A stretch of 64,000 nucleotides of DNA from Oscillospiraceae bacterium (GTDB taxonomy: Bacteria > Bacillota > Clostridia > Oscillospirales > Oscillospiraceae): assembly GCA_910575815.1 (NCBI GenBank), contig CAJTFN010000018.1, positions 1-64,000 on the forward strand, given 5' to 3'. Every line of letters starts with the position of its first letter. The stretch's first letter is position 1. The position numbers and the translations under genes are program-made. Below, one piece after another: positions 58,272-64,000 of this stretch. Below the pieces are notes generated by a model. That model did no database searches. It was given only the letters and a program-made list of their open reading frames with translations, and was not told the origin of the DNA.

Positions 58272-58940
58272 GTGAACAAGAAGCTTAGCATTGCAATCGA
58301 CGGCCCTGCCGGAGCCGGAAAGACCACCCAGGCCAAAGCCCTCGCGAAGGCCCTCGGCTACGTTTATGTGGACACGGGCGCCATGTACCGCGCTCTCGCC
58401 GTCTACATGCAGGACGAGGAGCTGAAGGACGTGCCCGAAATCCTGCCCGAGGTCAATCTCCAGTCCACCTGGGATGAGAAGGGAAACCAACGAATGTCCA
58501 TCAACGGCGTGGACGTGACCGACCGCCTTCGCACGCCGGAAATCTCCCGGCTGGCCTCCGACATCTCGGCCATCCCCGAGGTGCGTGATTTCCTGCTGGA
58601 AACCCAGCGCGAAATTGCTCGGGAGAACAACGTGGTTATGGAGGGCCGGGATATCGGTACGGTTATTTTGCCGGACGCCACGCTGAAGGTTTTTCTGACA
58701 GCCAGCCTGGACGAGCGGGCCTGGCGCCGCAGCAGGCAGCTGGAGCCCGGAACCTACCTCCTCCCCTCTGTAAAGAAAGACATCGAGAGGCGGGACCGAA
58801 ACGACAGCTCCCGGGATGCCGCCCCACTCGCGCAGGCGGAGGACGCCATCCTGGTGGACTGCACCCACATGAACATCAAGGAGACAACCCAGGCCGTTCT
58901 GCGGCTTTGGGACGAGGCCCTGGCCCGGAAGGCGGATTAG
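58272..58940 (+). CDS. cmk: Cytidylate (CMP/dCMP) kinase
   Basis: The product has 222 residues; the GTG/ATG region is resolved by TAGGAGG ending 7 nt before the start at 58272, which reads GTG. Walker A AIDGPAGAGKTT, DTGAMYRA, the VVMEGRDIGTV motif and a lid-region ERRDRNDSSRD are the standard Cmk signatures. The enzyme makes (d)CDP from (d)CMP with ATP. Length is normal for the bacterial family. A nucleotide kinase on a conjugative element is unusual and probably supports DNA synthesis after transfer. It is monocistronic with its own promoter and terminator. Confidence 0.96.
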   Translation: MNKKLSIAIDGPAGAGKTTQAKALAKALGYVYVDTGAMYRALAVYMQDEELKDVPEILPEVNLQSTWDEKGNQRMSINGVDVTDRLRTPEISRLASDISAIPEVRDFLLETQREIARENNVVMEGRDIGTVILPDATLKVFLTASLDERAWRRSRQLEPGTYLLPSVKKDIERRDRNDSSRDAAPLAQAEDAILVDCTHMNIKETTQAVLRLWDEALARKAD

Positions 58941-59002
58941 CGATGCCGGGCAGCTGTTTAGCCCGGGAACGCAAACAGTGCATTTCTTTTGTCAAACCAG
59001 AA

Positions 59003-59031
59003 ATCCCCCAGCTCATAGCGAGCCGGGGGAT
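59003..59031. terminator. Bidirectional terminator after cmk
   Basis: ATCCCCCAGCTC and CGAGCCGGGGGAT pair around ATAG, followed by TTTTTC on the plus strand. Confidence 0.88.
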
Positions 59032-59035
59032 TTTT

Positions 59036-59218
59036 CTAGCCATACAGTGAAGAAAAGTAGTCCTTTCTGTCCTCATTTAGCGCAAGATAGGTCAGCGGCC
59101 TTTCACAGGGCTCCATCGGTGAATAAGTGGCGGGGTCAATGGAGTGGCCCAACGCACATTGCGGGGAGCTGCGTCCCGAAACCACCAGCGCTTTGCACTT
59201 TCGGCATGTATTTTCCAC
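59036..59218 (-). CDS. Small cysteine-containing protein
   Basis: The product has 60 residues. I start at GTG 59218, 8 nt after AAAGGAG. Four Cys (TCRKCKA, PQCALGH, EPCERP) plus His could bind zinc. No family recognised. No element-type promoter was found in front of it. Confidence 0.58.
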   Translation of the reverse strand: MENTCRKCKALVVSGRSSPQCALGHSIDPATYSPMEPCERPLTYLALNEDRKDYFSSLYG

Positions 59219-59241
59219 GAAACATCTCCTTTCGAAACAGC

Positions 59242-59268
59242 GAGGGCCCCGGCAATGCCAGGGCCCTC
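59242..59268 (-). terminator. Hairpin after the lipoprotein gene
   Basis: GAGGGCCCTGGC and GCCGGGGCCCTC pair around ATT. The T-tract is on the plus strand, so termination on the minus strand is less certain. Confidence 0.55.
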
Positions 59269-59306
59269 TTTTTGCCACCGCGGCAAAACCGGGTGGGATA
59301 ATTGAT

Positions 59307-59861
59307 TCATTCCTCCGCCAGGATGGTCAGGGTAGTCGGGCTGCTCACCGTCAGACCATCCATTTCCACGGTTCGGGGAGCCTTCTCAAGGGTAGTATCC
59401 CCTTCCGTTTCGACAGCGGGCTCATCGTAAGGGCTGGTCTGGTAGGACATATCGCCGGACAGCTGAACGTTCAGCTGATACTGCGGAATCTCCGCGCCGT
59501 CATCCAGCTTGAGGGTTACCTTCTCGATGTAATTTTCACCCTCGTCGATGCCATAGATGACTGTGTCGGAGACGGGGACTCGCAGAGGTTCGCCCTCGCC
59601 GTCAGGCTGAACCTCATAGTACGCCTCGCCATCAGCGTAGACGGTCTTATGATACAGTCCCTCGACTGTTTCCTCCTCCCGGTATTTGAGCGGAGCGAGG
59701 GCCTTGTGAAACTCCGTCTCCGTCTCCACCTTGGCAGGCGGTATCAGTGAGGCATCACCATCGTCGGTCAGACCGCCGGGACTGTCTTTGCCGCCGCATC
59801 CAACGAGGGCCAGGATGAAAATCAGGGAAAGCGTCAGGGCAAACAAACATTTCTTCTTCAT
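59307..59861 (-). CDS. Lipoprotein of unknown function
   Basis: The product has 184 residues. A lipoprotein signal (FALTLSLIFILALVGC) puts the lipidated Cys at residue 22. The mature part is acidic and beta-rich (GEAYYEVQPDGEGEPLRVPV, KVTLKLDDGAEIPQYQLNV). It follows the zinc-finger/HTH gene by 17 bp, so the two are co-transcribed. A surface or entry-exclusion role is possible but nothing proves it. Confidence 0.75.
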   Translation of the reverse strand: MKKKCLFALTLSLIFILALVGCGGKDSPGGLTDDGDASLIPPAKVETETEFHKALAPLKYREEETVEGLYHKTVYADGEAYYEVQPDGEGEPLRVPVSDTVIYGIDEGENYIEKVTLKLDDGAEIPQYQLNVQLSGDMSYQTSPYDEPAVETEGDTTLEKAPRTVEMDGLTVSSPTTLTILAEE

Positions 59862-59878
59862 AATAAAAGTCCTTTCTT

Positions 59879-60268
59879 TTAGGCCGTCTGGGCCTTTTTT
59901 TGTCCCAAAATAGTGTCCTTGAGCTTCTGGTCCGTCTCGATGCTGACGAGGCGACCTTTTTCGGCGCGGAGAATATCCCCCACCGCGCAGCCGACACGGG
60001 CAGCCATTTCCTCCGCCGTGAGGTGGTTCTTCTCCATGTACCGGGCAATCTGCTCGGAGGGGAGCATCCGCTGTTTGTCGCGATAGGCGCTGGCCGCCTT
60101 ATCCAGGATAAGCATCTCCAGCTCGTCGTTGTAGCGTTCCTCCCCGCAGGCAATGCAGACCTCGGCGCGATAGGGAATGTGGATGTCCATGCCGCGGATG
60201 TTGATGGTCCGCGTTCTGTTTACGACCGCAAAGCTGCTGTTGCGGCCGCAGGCGTCACAAAAAGGCAT
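59879..60268 (-). CDS. Zinc-finger and HTH protein (YgiT/MqsA-like)
   Basis: The product has 129 residues. The ATG at 60268 follows AAGGAGG by 7 nt. An N-terminal four-Cys zinc knuckle (CDACGR and CIACGEE) and a C-terminal helix-turn-helix (LTAEEMAARVGCAVGDILRA) give the MqsA/YgiT antitoxin-like order. No toxin partner was seen next to it; the next gene encodes a lipoprotein. It is divergent from the second sigma factor operon and shares a 10-bp gap between opposed -35 boxes, so it may regulate both directions. Confidence 0.8.
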   Translation of the reverse strand: MPFCDACGRNSSFAVVNRTRTINIRGMDIHIPYRAEVCIACGEERYNDELEMLILDKAASAYRDKQRMLPSEQIARYMEKNHLTAEEMAARVGCAVGDILRAEKGRLVSIETDQKLKDTILGQKKAQTA

Positions 60269-60315
60269 AATGAAAACCTCCTTAAAAAATGAACCTCCTT
60301 TTTGGATTTGCGCAC

Positions 60316-60345
60316 ATTTTATGCAAACACCTGAAAAGCTATTCC
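60316..60345 (-). promoter_or_regulatory. Element-type promoter of the zinc-finger/HTH operon
   Basis: Minus strand reads GGAAT, 16 nt, GCATAAAAT. Confidence 0.75.
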
Positions 60346-60354
60346 GCCGCCGCC

Positions 60355-60384
60355 GTAATTGAATTTGAAGAGTCTGCATAAAAT
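60355..60384 (+). promoter_or_regulatory. Element-type promoter of the second sigma factor operon
   Basis: Plus strand reads GTAAT, 16 nt, GCATAAAAT. It is divergent from 60316-60345. Confidence 0.74.
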
Positions 60385-60469
60385 CTTTCAACATTTACTT
60401 TGGGAGGTTTTTCTCAGGGTTTTCATACATGAGACACCAGCCTTCATGGCTGCCTCCAAATAGACATGG

Positions 60470-60545
60470 GTTCCGGCCCTTTGCTCCAGTTTCCAGGCCG
60501 GACCCTTACGGGACGGTCTGTGTTTATACACGCATCGCCCTGTAA
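60470..60545 (+). promoter_or_regulatory. Structured leader of the second sigma factor gene
   Basis: Two hairpins lie in the roughly 190-nt leader: GGTTCCGGCC with GGCCGGACC (about 60470-60505), and TTACGGG with CCTGTAA enclosing GTGT-TTAT-ACAC (60506-60545). No known riboswitch was recognised. Confidence 0.5.
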
Positions 60546-60584
60546 GACCTCACCGATTGGGAGGCATGGACAAGGAGAAACACC

Positions 60585-61199
60585 ATGAAGGATTTGCTGA
60601 GCTATGGTTTTGACATTTGCTCGAACGAGGAGTTCGAGGCTTTTCTGAAAAGCGGCGGCAAGGGATTGCTGGGAAAAGTCCAAGTTACATACGGCAACAT
60701 CAACGACGACGACCTCCGGCAGGAGCTTTGCATCACGGCTGCCCACGCCATTGCTAGATACGATGCCCTGCGCATTGACGTGAAGATGACCACTTTCGTT
60801 TGGGAGTGCTGTCAACGGAGGGTCTACGAGCTTCACCGCAGTCAGAACGCTGGGAAGCGGAAACAGTCCACGGAGCCCATCTCCTTTGAGAGGCTCATGA
60901 AGCAGGGTGCGTTTGACGGCGAGGAACCATCTGACGGCGGCGCGCCTCGGTATCGGACCTTTGCCTACGACCCGGGCCGCGACATCGAGAGGCAGGAAGC
61001 AAAGATTCTGGCCCGGGAAATCCTTGATGAGGTGGGCCTAACAGGCACCCAGCGGCAGGTTATCTCGCAGTCGATGAACGGCGTTCCGCAGTCTGTTATC
61101 GCGAAACAGCTGGGATTTTCCCAGTCGAAGATTTCCAAGATTTACAACGAGGCCCTGGATATGCTGCGGCAGGCCGAGTCCCTCAAGGGTGCCATTTAA
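60585..61199 (+). CDS. Second sigma factor
   Basis: The product has 204 residues; the ATG follows AAGGAG by 7 nt. Region 2 (about 35-85) is seen in DDLRQELCITAAHAIARYDA and MTTFVWECCQRRVYELHRS. Region 4 (about 150-200) contains LTGTQRQVISQSMNG and a clear helix-turn-helix in SVIAKQLGFSQSKISKIYN. It shares the V-K-M-T-T and S-Q-x-K-I/V-S-K-I features with the first sigma factor and so is a divergent paralogue. It heads an operon of three genes and is itself behind an element-type promoter, suggesting a positive loop or cascade. Confidence 0.84.
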   Translation: MKDLLSYGFDICSNEEFEAFLKSGGKGLLGKVQVTYGNINDDDLRQELCITAAHAIARYDALRIDVKMTTFVWECCQRRVYELHRSQNAGKRKQSTEPISFERLMKQGAFDGEEPSDGGAPRYRTFAYDPGRDIERQEAKILAREILDEVGLTGTQRQVISQSMNGVPQSVIAKQLGFSQSKISKIYNEALDMLRQAESLKGAI

Positions 61200-61214
61200 G
61201 AAGGAGGAGAGCAC

Positions 61215-61673
61215 ATGAAAGTCAGCAACTATCAGTTCCGGCTGAAGTATCACACGGAAAACCGGAGTACCGTCCGGGCCCGCCGTCTGGAGTACATCCG
61301 CGAGTATGGATACAAGGGCGAGGAGGTCTCCCCCGAAGACATGGCCGCGCTGGAGTACCTGGATGCCATCGAGTGTCACATGCGCGAACTGGCGGCCCGA
61401 ATTGACGAAGGCTGGAAAACGGCTCCCGTAAAGGAAGCTCTCTCCCTCCCTTCCGACGCTGCGTCCCTGGATAAGGTCGAGGACGCGTTGGTCCCGCTGA
61501 TGCAGCTTCATGACAGGATGCTGCTTTTGGCGGATTTCGCGGAGGCTAAGCTGGATGCCATCCTGGGAAAGGCTGACACCTCCTTCGTCTGCGAGTGGGC
61601 GGAAGCCCTTCTCGGTATGGTGTACCGCCACAAGGGCCGGTACGGGCGGCTGAAGAAAAGCTGTCCGGTGTGA
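61215..61673 (+). CDS. Hypothetical helical protein downstream of the sigma factor
   Basis: The product has 152 residues; the ATG follows AAGGAGG by 7 nt and lies 15 bp after the sigma gene. It is all-helical in appearance and highly charged (RARRLEYIREYGYKGEEV, LEYLDAIECHMRELAARI). No family recognised. Position suggests an accessory or anti-sigma role, which is speculation. Confidence 0.66.
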   Translation: MKVSNYQFRLKYHTENRSTVRARRLEYIREYGYKGEEVSPEDMAALEYLDAIECHMRELAARIDEGWKTAPVKEALSLPSDAASLDKVEDALVPLMQLHDRMLLLADFAEAKLDAILGKADTSFVCEWAEALLGMVYRHKGRYGRLKKSCPV

Positions 61674-61712
61674 TTGAGGCGAAGCTGAAAATTCAGTAAA
61701 GGAGCGTATTGG

Positions 61713-61763
61713 ATGGAAAAACACCACTTTTCCCTCCTTCCCGCTCAGGAAGGAGGGCGATAA
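61713..61763 (+). CDS. Possible 16-residue leader peptide with internal hairpin
   Basis: A short frame MEKHHFSLLPAQEGGR starts at ATG 61713, 7 nt after AAAGGAG. A perfect 10-bp hairpin (CCCTCCTTCC/GGAAGGAGGG, 61732-61757) overlaps it and lacks a T-tract. It precedes the 61791 gene by 27 bp and could couple ribosome position to translation of that gene. Confidence 0.4.
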   Translation: MEKHHFSLLPAQEGGR

Positions 61764-61790
61764 CCTAATATTTGAAAAGGAGAATACATC

Positions 61791-62186
61791 ATGGTCAACA
61801 ACGGTGTTTACAATAAGGCTATCTACTGGCCGAAGGAAGTTCGCAAGATGGTCAAGCGTACCTTAGAGCGGGAATGTACCATCTACCCGACCCAACATAT
61901 GTATGACCGGCTGGAGAACTATGACCTGCCCATGGACATCTGGCATGAGTTCATGGACGGCGAGGTCATCGAGTGCGAGGTCAAGGATATGGTCCTGACC
62001 AAAATCGTCACCCGTACCCCCAGCTCCCGCTGGGCTGGCGAGACGAATTGTGCGGCTATCGTTCTGGAGGAGCGGTATGGCAAGCTGATTGCCAGAGTCA
62101 CCACGGTTTGGATTAACAACAGCGATGATAACCACGCGACCATTCAGAGAGACCGCTGCGTCACAACTTTTGTGCGCGCAAACTAA
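61791..62186 (+). CDS. Hypothetical protein ending the sigma operon
   Basis: The product has 131 residues; the ATG follows AAAAGGAG by 8 nt. The THMYDRLENYDLP-type segment (PTQHMYDRLENYDLPMDIW), the EVIECEVKD strand and later strands ending TTVWINNSDDNH recall small RelE/BrnT-like or DUF4258-like folds, but the resemblance is loose. It ends at a strong bidirectional terminator. Confidence 0.6.
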   Translation: MVNNGVYNKAIYWPKEVRKMVKRTLERECTIYPTQHMYDRLENYDLPMDIWHEFMDGEVIECEVKDMVLTKIVTRTPSSRWAGETNCAAIVLEERYGKLIARVTTVWINNSDDNHATIQRDRCVTTFVRAN

Positions 62187-62190
62187 AAGA

Positions 62191-62215
62191 AAGACGCCGG
62201 AAAATCCGGCGTCTT
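62191..62215. terminator. Bidirectional terminator between convergent genes
   Basis: AAGACGCCGG and CCGGCGTCTT pair around AAAAT, followed by TTCTTT. Confidence 0.9.
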
Positions 62216-62219
62216 TTCT

Positions 62220-63239
62220 TTATGTCCTGATGGCCATTTCGTTGATTTCCATGACCAGCTCCTCCACCCGGTCCTGGTTGGACTCAGTGGGCAGGCTGGT
62301 GTTTTCCTTTGCGTATTCCACCCGCTTTTCCAAATCGGAGAGGATTTCGAAAAACTCCGGCCGGAAGGAACCGTCCTCCTGCATATATTCACCCTGGCGA
62401 ATGCCCATAAGAAGGGGTAAATCGGCCTCACGGCAGGTAATGATTTCTTCCTTTTCCAAGATATCCAGACACGTCAGAAGCAGCCGGATAAGGTGCATGG
62501 CATGCTTATTCAGGTGGACTTCGTCTTTCTTCCGGTTCCGATGATTGATATCAAAGGAATTGATGGCTTTGGACAGGTCGGTCAGCACTCCGGCAAGGTC
62601 CCGGGCCGGATAATGAGAGAGATTGATGTCTGCAAAAACCTCTTTCTCGAACCCCTCCCTGCTGCTCGGTGCGGTATACAGGTGGACGCTTCCCAGCTCC
62701 ATAGGCGAGAACTTGTGCGAGAAGTCCGCGGCTGTTCGCTCCATAGATTTGAGGATGTATCCCTCTCGCTCTGATTGGGCCGGGGCATTCCTGGCCAGAT
62801 AATTCTCCAGGCGGCGGAGCTGCTGAGAAGCATATCCGCCGAAGGTATTAGCAGCCCTTCGGGACAAAAAGAGCTTCCGATTGTTCCGCAAAAGATGCCC
62901 GGCTTCCGTTAACACCAGGTAGTGTTCCGGCTTGCACCCCAGCATCTCAATGGTATTCGGATTGCAGGCCAGCAGCAAAGACGCCATTTTGCGGAAGCCG
63001 TACACAGTGGTATCGGTTTTCCGGTCTTCTGCCTGCTCGAAATGAGACAGGCCCAGCAAGTCTGTTCGCCGGTCCAGGGCAACGCCCCGAACGTCAACGT
63101 CGGATGTCTCGATGTTGGTGCCATAAGCGTGGCTCCCACCCAGGGCAAGCAGCATAATTCTGCCGTTGAGATGCTCGTTTTCACGGAGAAAATCGTAGTC
63201 TGGGCCAGCTACAAGCTTTCTGATGTTTTCCAAATTCAC
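62220..63239 (-). CDS. Nucleotidyltransferase of the COG3541/YcgL type
   Basis: The product has 339 residues. I start at GTG 63239, 8 nt after GCAGGAGGT. The polymerase-beta-type nucleotidyltransferase motif GSHAYGTNIETSDVDVRG (G-S with D-x-D) is clear near residue 35. The remaining helical part (NTIEMLGCKPEHY, SFDINHRNRKKDEVHLNKHA) fits large YcgL-like proteins that occur on phages and plasmids and in RNA-repair clusters. Its substrate is unknown. It is monocistronic, with an element-type promoter and a half module upstream. Confidence 0.82.
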   Translation of the reverse strand: MNLENIRKLVAGPDYDFLRENEHLNGRIMLLALGGSHAYGTNIETSDVDVRGVALDRRTDLLGLSHFEQAEDRKTDTTVYGFRKMASLLLACNPNTIEMLGCKPEHYLVLTEAGHLLRNNRKLFLSRRAANTFGGYASQQLRRLENYLARNAPAQSEREGYILKSMERTAADFSHKFSPMELGSVHLYTAPSSREGFEKEVFADINLSHYPARDLAGVLTDLSKAINSFDINHRNRKKDEVHLNKHAMHLIRLLLTCLDILEKEEIITCREADLPLLMGIRQGEYMQEDGSFRPEFFEILSDLEKRVEYAKENTSLPTESNQDRVEELVMEINEMAIRT

Positions 63240-63267
63240 AATATATACCTCCTGCAAAGTTTGCGGG

Positions 63268-63297
63268 ATTATATGCGAATCAGACATTTCTCATTCT
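63268..63297 (-). promoter_or_regulatory. Element-type promoter of the nucleotidyltransferase gene
   Basis: Minus strand reads AGAAT, 16 nt, GCATATAAT. GGCCCGACAC overlaps the start of the -35. Confidence 0.73.
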
Positions 63298-63357
63298 GTG
63301 TCGGGCCCAGAGGGGCTGATTTCCACCCCCGTGTTCTCTTCTTGTTAAGCCAAAAAT
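63296..63357 (-). repeat. Dispersed intergenic module, half site
   Basis: On the minus strand TTTTTGGCTTAACAAGAAGA precedes GGCCCGACACAG, which overlaps the -35 at 63293-63297. Confidence 0.62.
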
Positions 63358-63387
63358 GTGATAGGTTCCAGCGCATTTGCATACAAT
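63358..63387 (+). promoter_or_regulatory. Element-type promoter of the truncated UvrD-type helicase gene
   Basis: Plus strand reads GTGAT, 16 nt, GCATACAAT. Confidence 0.65.
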
Positions 63388-63421
63388 AGTCCGAAAACTT
63401 CACCGAGAGGAGAATTTATCT

Positions 63422-64000
63422 ATGTTAGAAGAGCTGCTGGCCGCGCTGGATGACGACCAAAGGGCGGCCGTAACCGCTCCTTTGTCCAATGTGCTATGTA
63501 TCGCGAACGCGGGAAGCGGCAAGACCCGCGTTCTTGTCCACCGCATTGCCTACTGGATTCTCAAGGGCCAGCCGGAGGACTCCTTCCTGATGCTGACCTT
63601 TACGAATAAAGCCGCCAACGAAATGATGGGCCGTATCAAAAACCTGCTGGGAAAAGAACAGGTCAAAATTACTGGCGGCACATTCCACTCCGTCGCTGTG
63701 CGGCTGCTGCGGAGATATGGAGGCGCTGTCGGGCTCCGCCATAACTTCCAGATTCTCGACAGCACAGACGCCGCAGGGCTGATTGGCGTTTGCCGGGAAA
63801 AGGTCTGCGCCGACTTCGACCTGAGCCGGAAGGAGTTTCCTCCAAAAGAGAAAATCGCGTCCTTCTACTCTTACTGCCGAAACTGCTCCATTACCTTGGA
63901 AGAACGGAACGAGCAGATTTCGGAGTTTTCCGAAGGAACTCTCCGCCTGATTGCAGATACCCTGGTTCCTGACTATGAGGCCTGGAAGAAAAAAATGAAC
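63422..64000 (+). CDS. UvrD/PcrA-type helicase, N-terminal part (cut by window end)
   Basis: An open frame of 193 codons runs off the window. The ATG at 63422 follows GAGAGGAG by 8 nt. DDQRAAVTAP is the Q-motif, IANAGSGKTRVL the Walker A and MLTFTNKAANEM motif Ia, followed by TFHSVAVRLLRRYG. These identify a superfamily 1A helicase of the UvrD/PcrA/Rep type. It is the second such helicase in the window and lacks the N-terminal nuclease-like part of the first. Promoter at 63358-63387. Confidence 0.92.
   Translation, partial: MLEELLAALDDDQRAAVTAPLSNVLCIANAGSGKTRVLVHRIAYWILKGQPEDSFLMLTFTNKAANEMMGRIKNLLGKEQVKITGGTFHSVAVRLLRRYGGAVGLRHNFQILDSTDAAGLIGVCREKVCADFDLSRKEFPPKEKIASFYSYCRNCSITLEERNEQISEFSEGTLRLIADTLVPDYEAWKKKMN

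Noticed and set aside
60470..60545. Known riboswitch or T-box in the sigma leader
   Set aside because: I see hairpins but none of the conserved sequence features of known classes, so only a structured leader is claimed.

Overview
The window looks like part of a large conjugative element (a megaplasmid, or a very large integrative element) from a spore-former-type Firmicute, probably in the Clostridia/Oscillospirales. The evidence is AGGAGG-type ribosome binding sites, PrgI/VirB4/TrbL-type Gram-positive conjugation genes, sigma-E/K-like and Spo0A-C-like regulators, SpaA/Cna_B and SLH surface proteins, and generally G+C-rich coding sequence. No rRNA, tRNA, CRISPR array or ordinary housekeeping operon was seen. 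The assignment to a host group is inference.

Layout. 1-3 kb: secreted sortase-like protein and a membrane protein. 3-7.4 kb: a DnaE-type DNA polymerase III alpha gene split by a 690-nt group I intron exactly inside the catalytic PD-ID motif. 7.7-8.4 kb: a sigma factor resembling sporulation sigma-E/K. 8.8-13.8 kb: a HIRAN-AAA ATPase / VWA / DUF3150-like three-gene module. 14-21 kb: topoisomerase III, a TnpA-like protein lacking catalytic residues, RecD2 helicase and small genes. 21-26.5 kb: small membrane peptides, a CpaE/MinD-like ATPase, a replication-relaxation protein and two VirB2-like pilins. 26.7-32 kb: XRE regulator, RecJ, and a UvrD-type helicase with an N-terminal Fe-S nuclease. 32-39.8 kb: the type IV secretion operon (VirB2-like, PrgI/VirB3, split VirB4, TrbL/VirB6). 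40.2-48.7 kb: an A+T-richer cargo island (LacI regulator, glycerol-1-phosphate dehydrogenase-like enzyme, TRAP transporter, PHP phosphoesterase, SGNH hydrolase, secreted protein). 48.8-58 kb: a small conserved gene, a 1703-residue Cna_B-repeat protein, a Spo0A-C-like protein and an SLH protein. 58-64 kb: cytidylate kinase, lipoprotein, zinc-finger/HTH protein, a second sigma factor operon, a nucleotidyltransferase and a truncated UvrD helicase.

The main new observation is a promoter family shared by nearly all backbone transcription units and not seen in the cargo island: NNAAT (sometimes NNGAT), exactly 16 nt, then GCATANNAT. I found about 31 copies on both strands, each upstream of a plausible start. 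The -10 resembles the CATA-type -10 of sporulation sigma-E/K promoters, and the element encodes a sigma factor with a sigma-E/K-like region 2. The first sigma gene, the XRE regulator and the TnpA-like gene instead carry, or additionally carry, sigma-A-type promoters. This suggests a host-sigma early layer and an element-sigma late layer. A second dispersed intergenic module (TTTGRCAAAAG, 30-50 nt, GGCCCGACACAG) occurs ten times as half sites or inverted pairs and has no obvious function.

The backbone therefore carries its own replication and repair set (DnaE, RecJ, TopB, RecD2, two UvrD-type helicases, cytidylate kinase), its own conjugation apparatus and surface display, and probably its own transcription programme. 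A catabolic cargo is inserted between a small gene and that gene's terminator.
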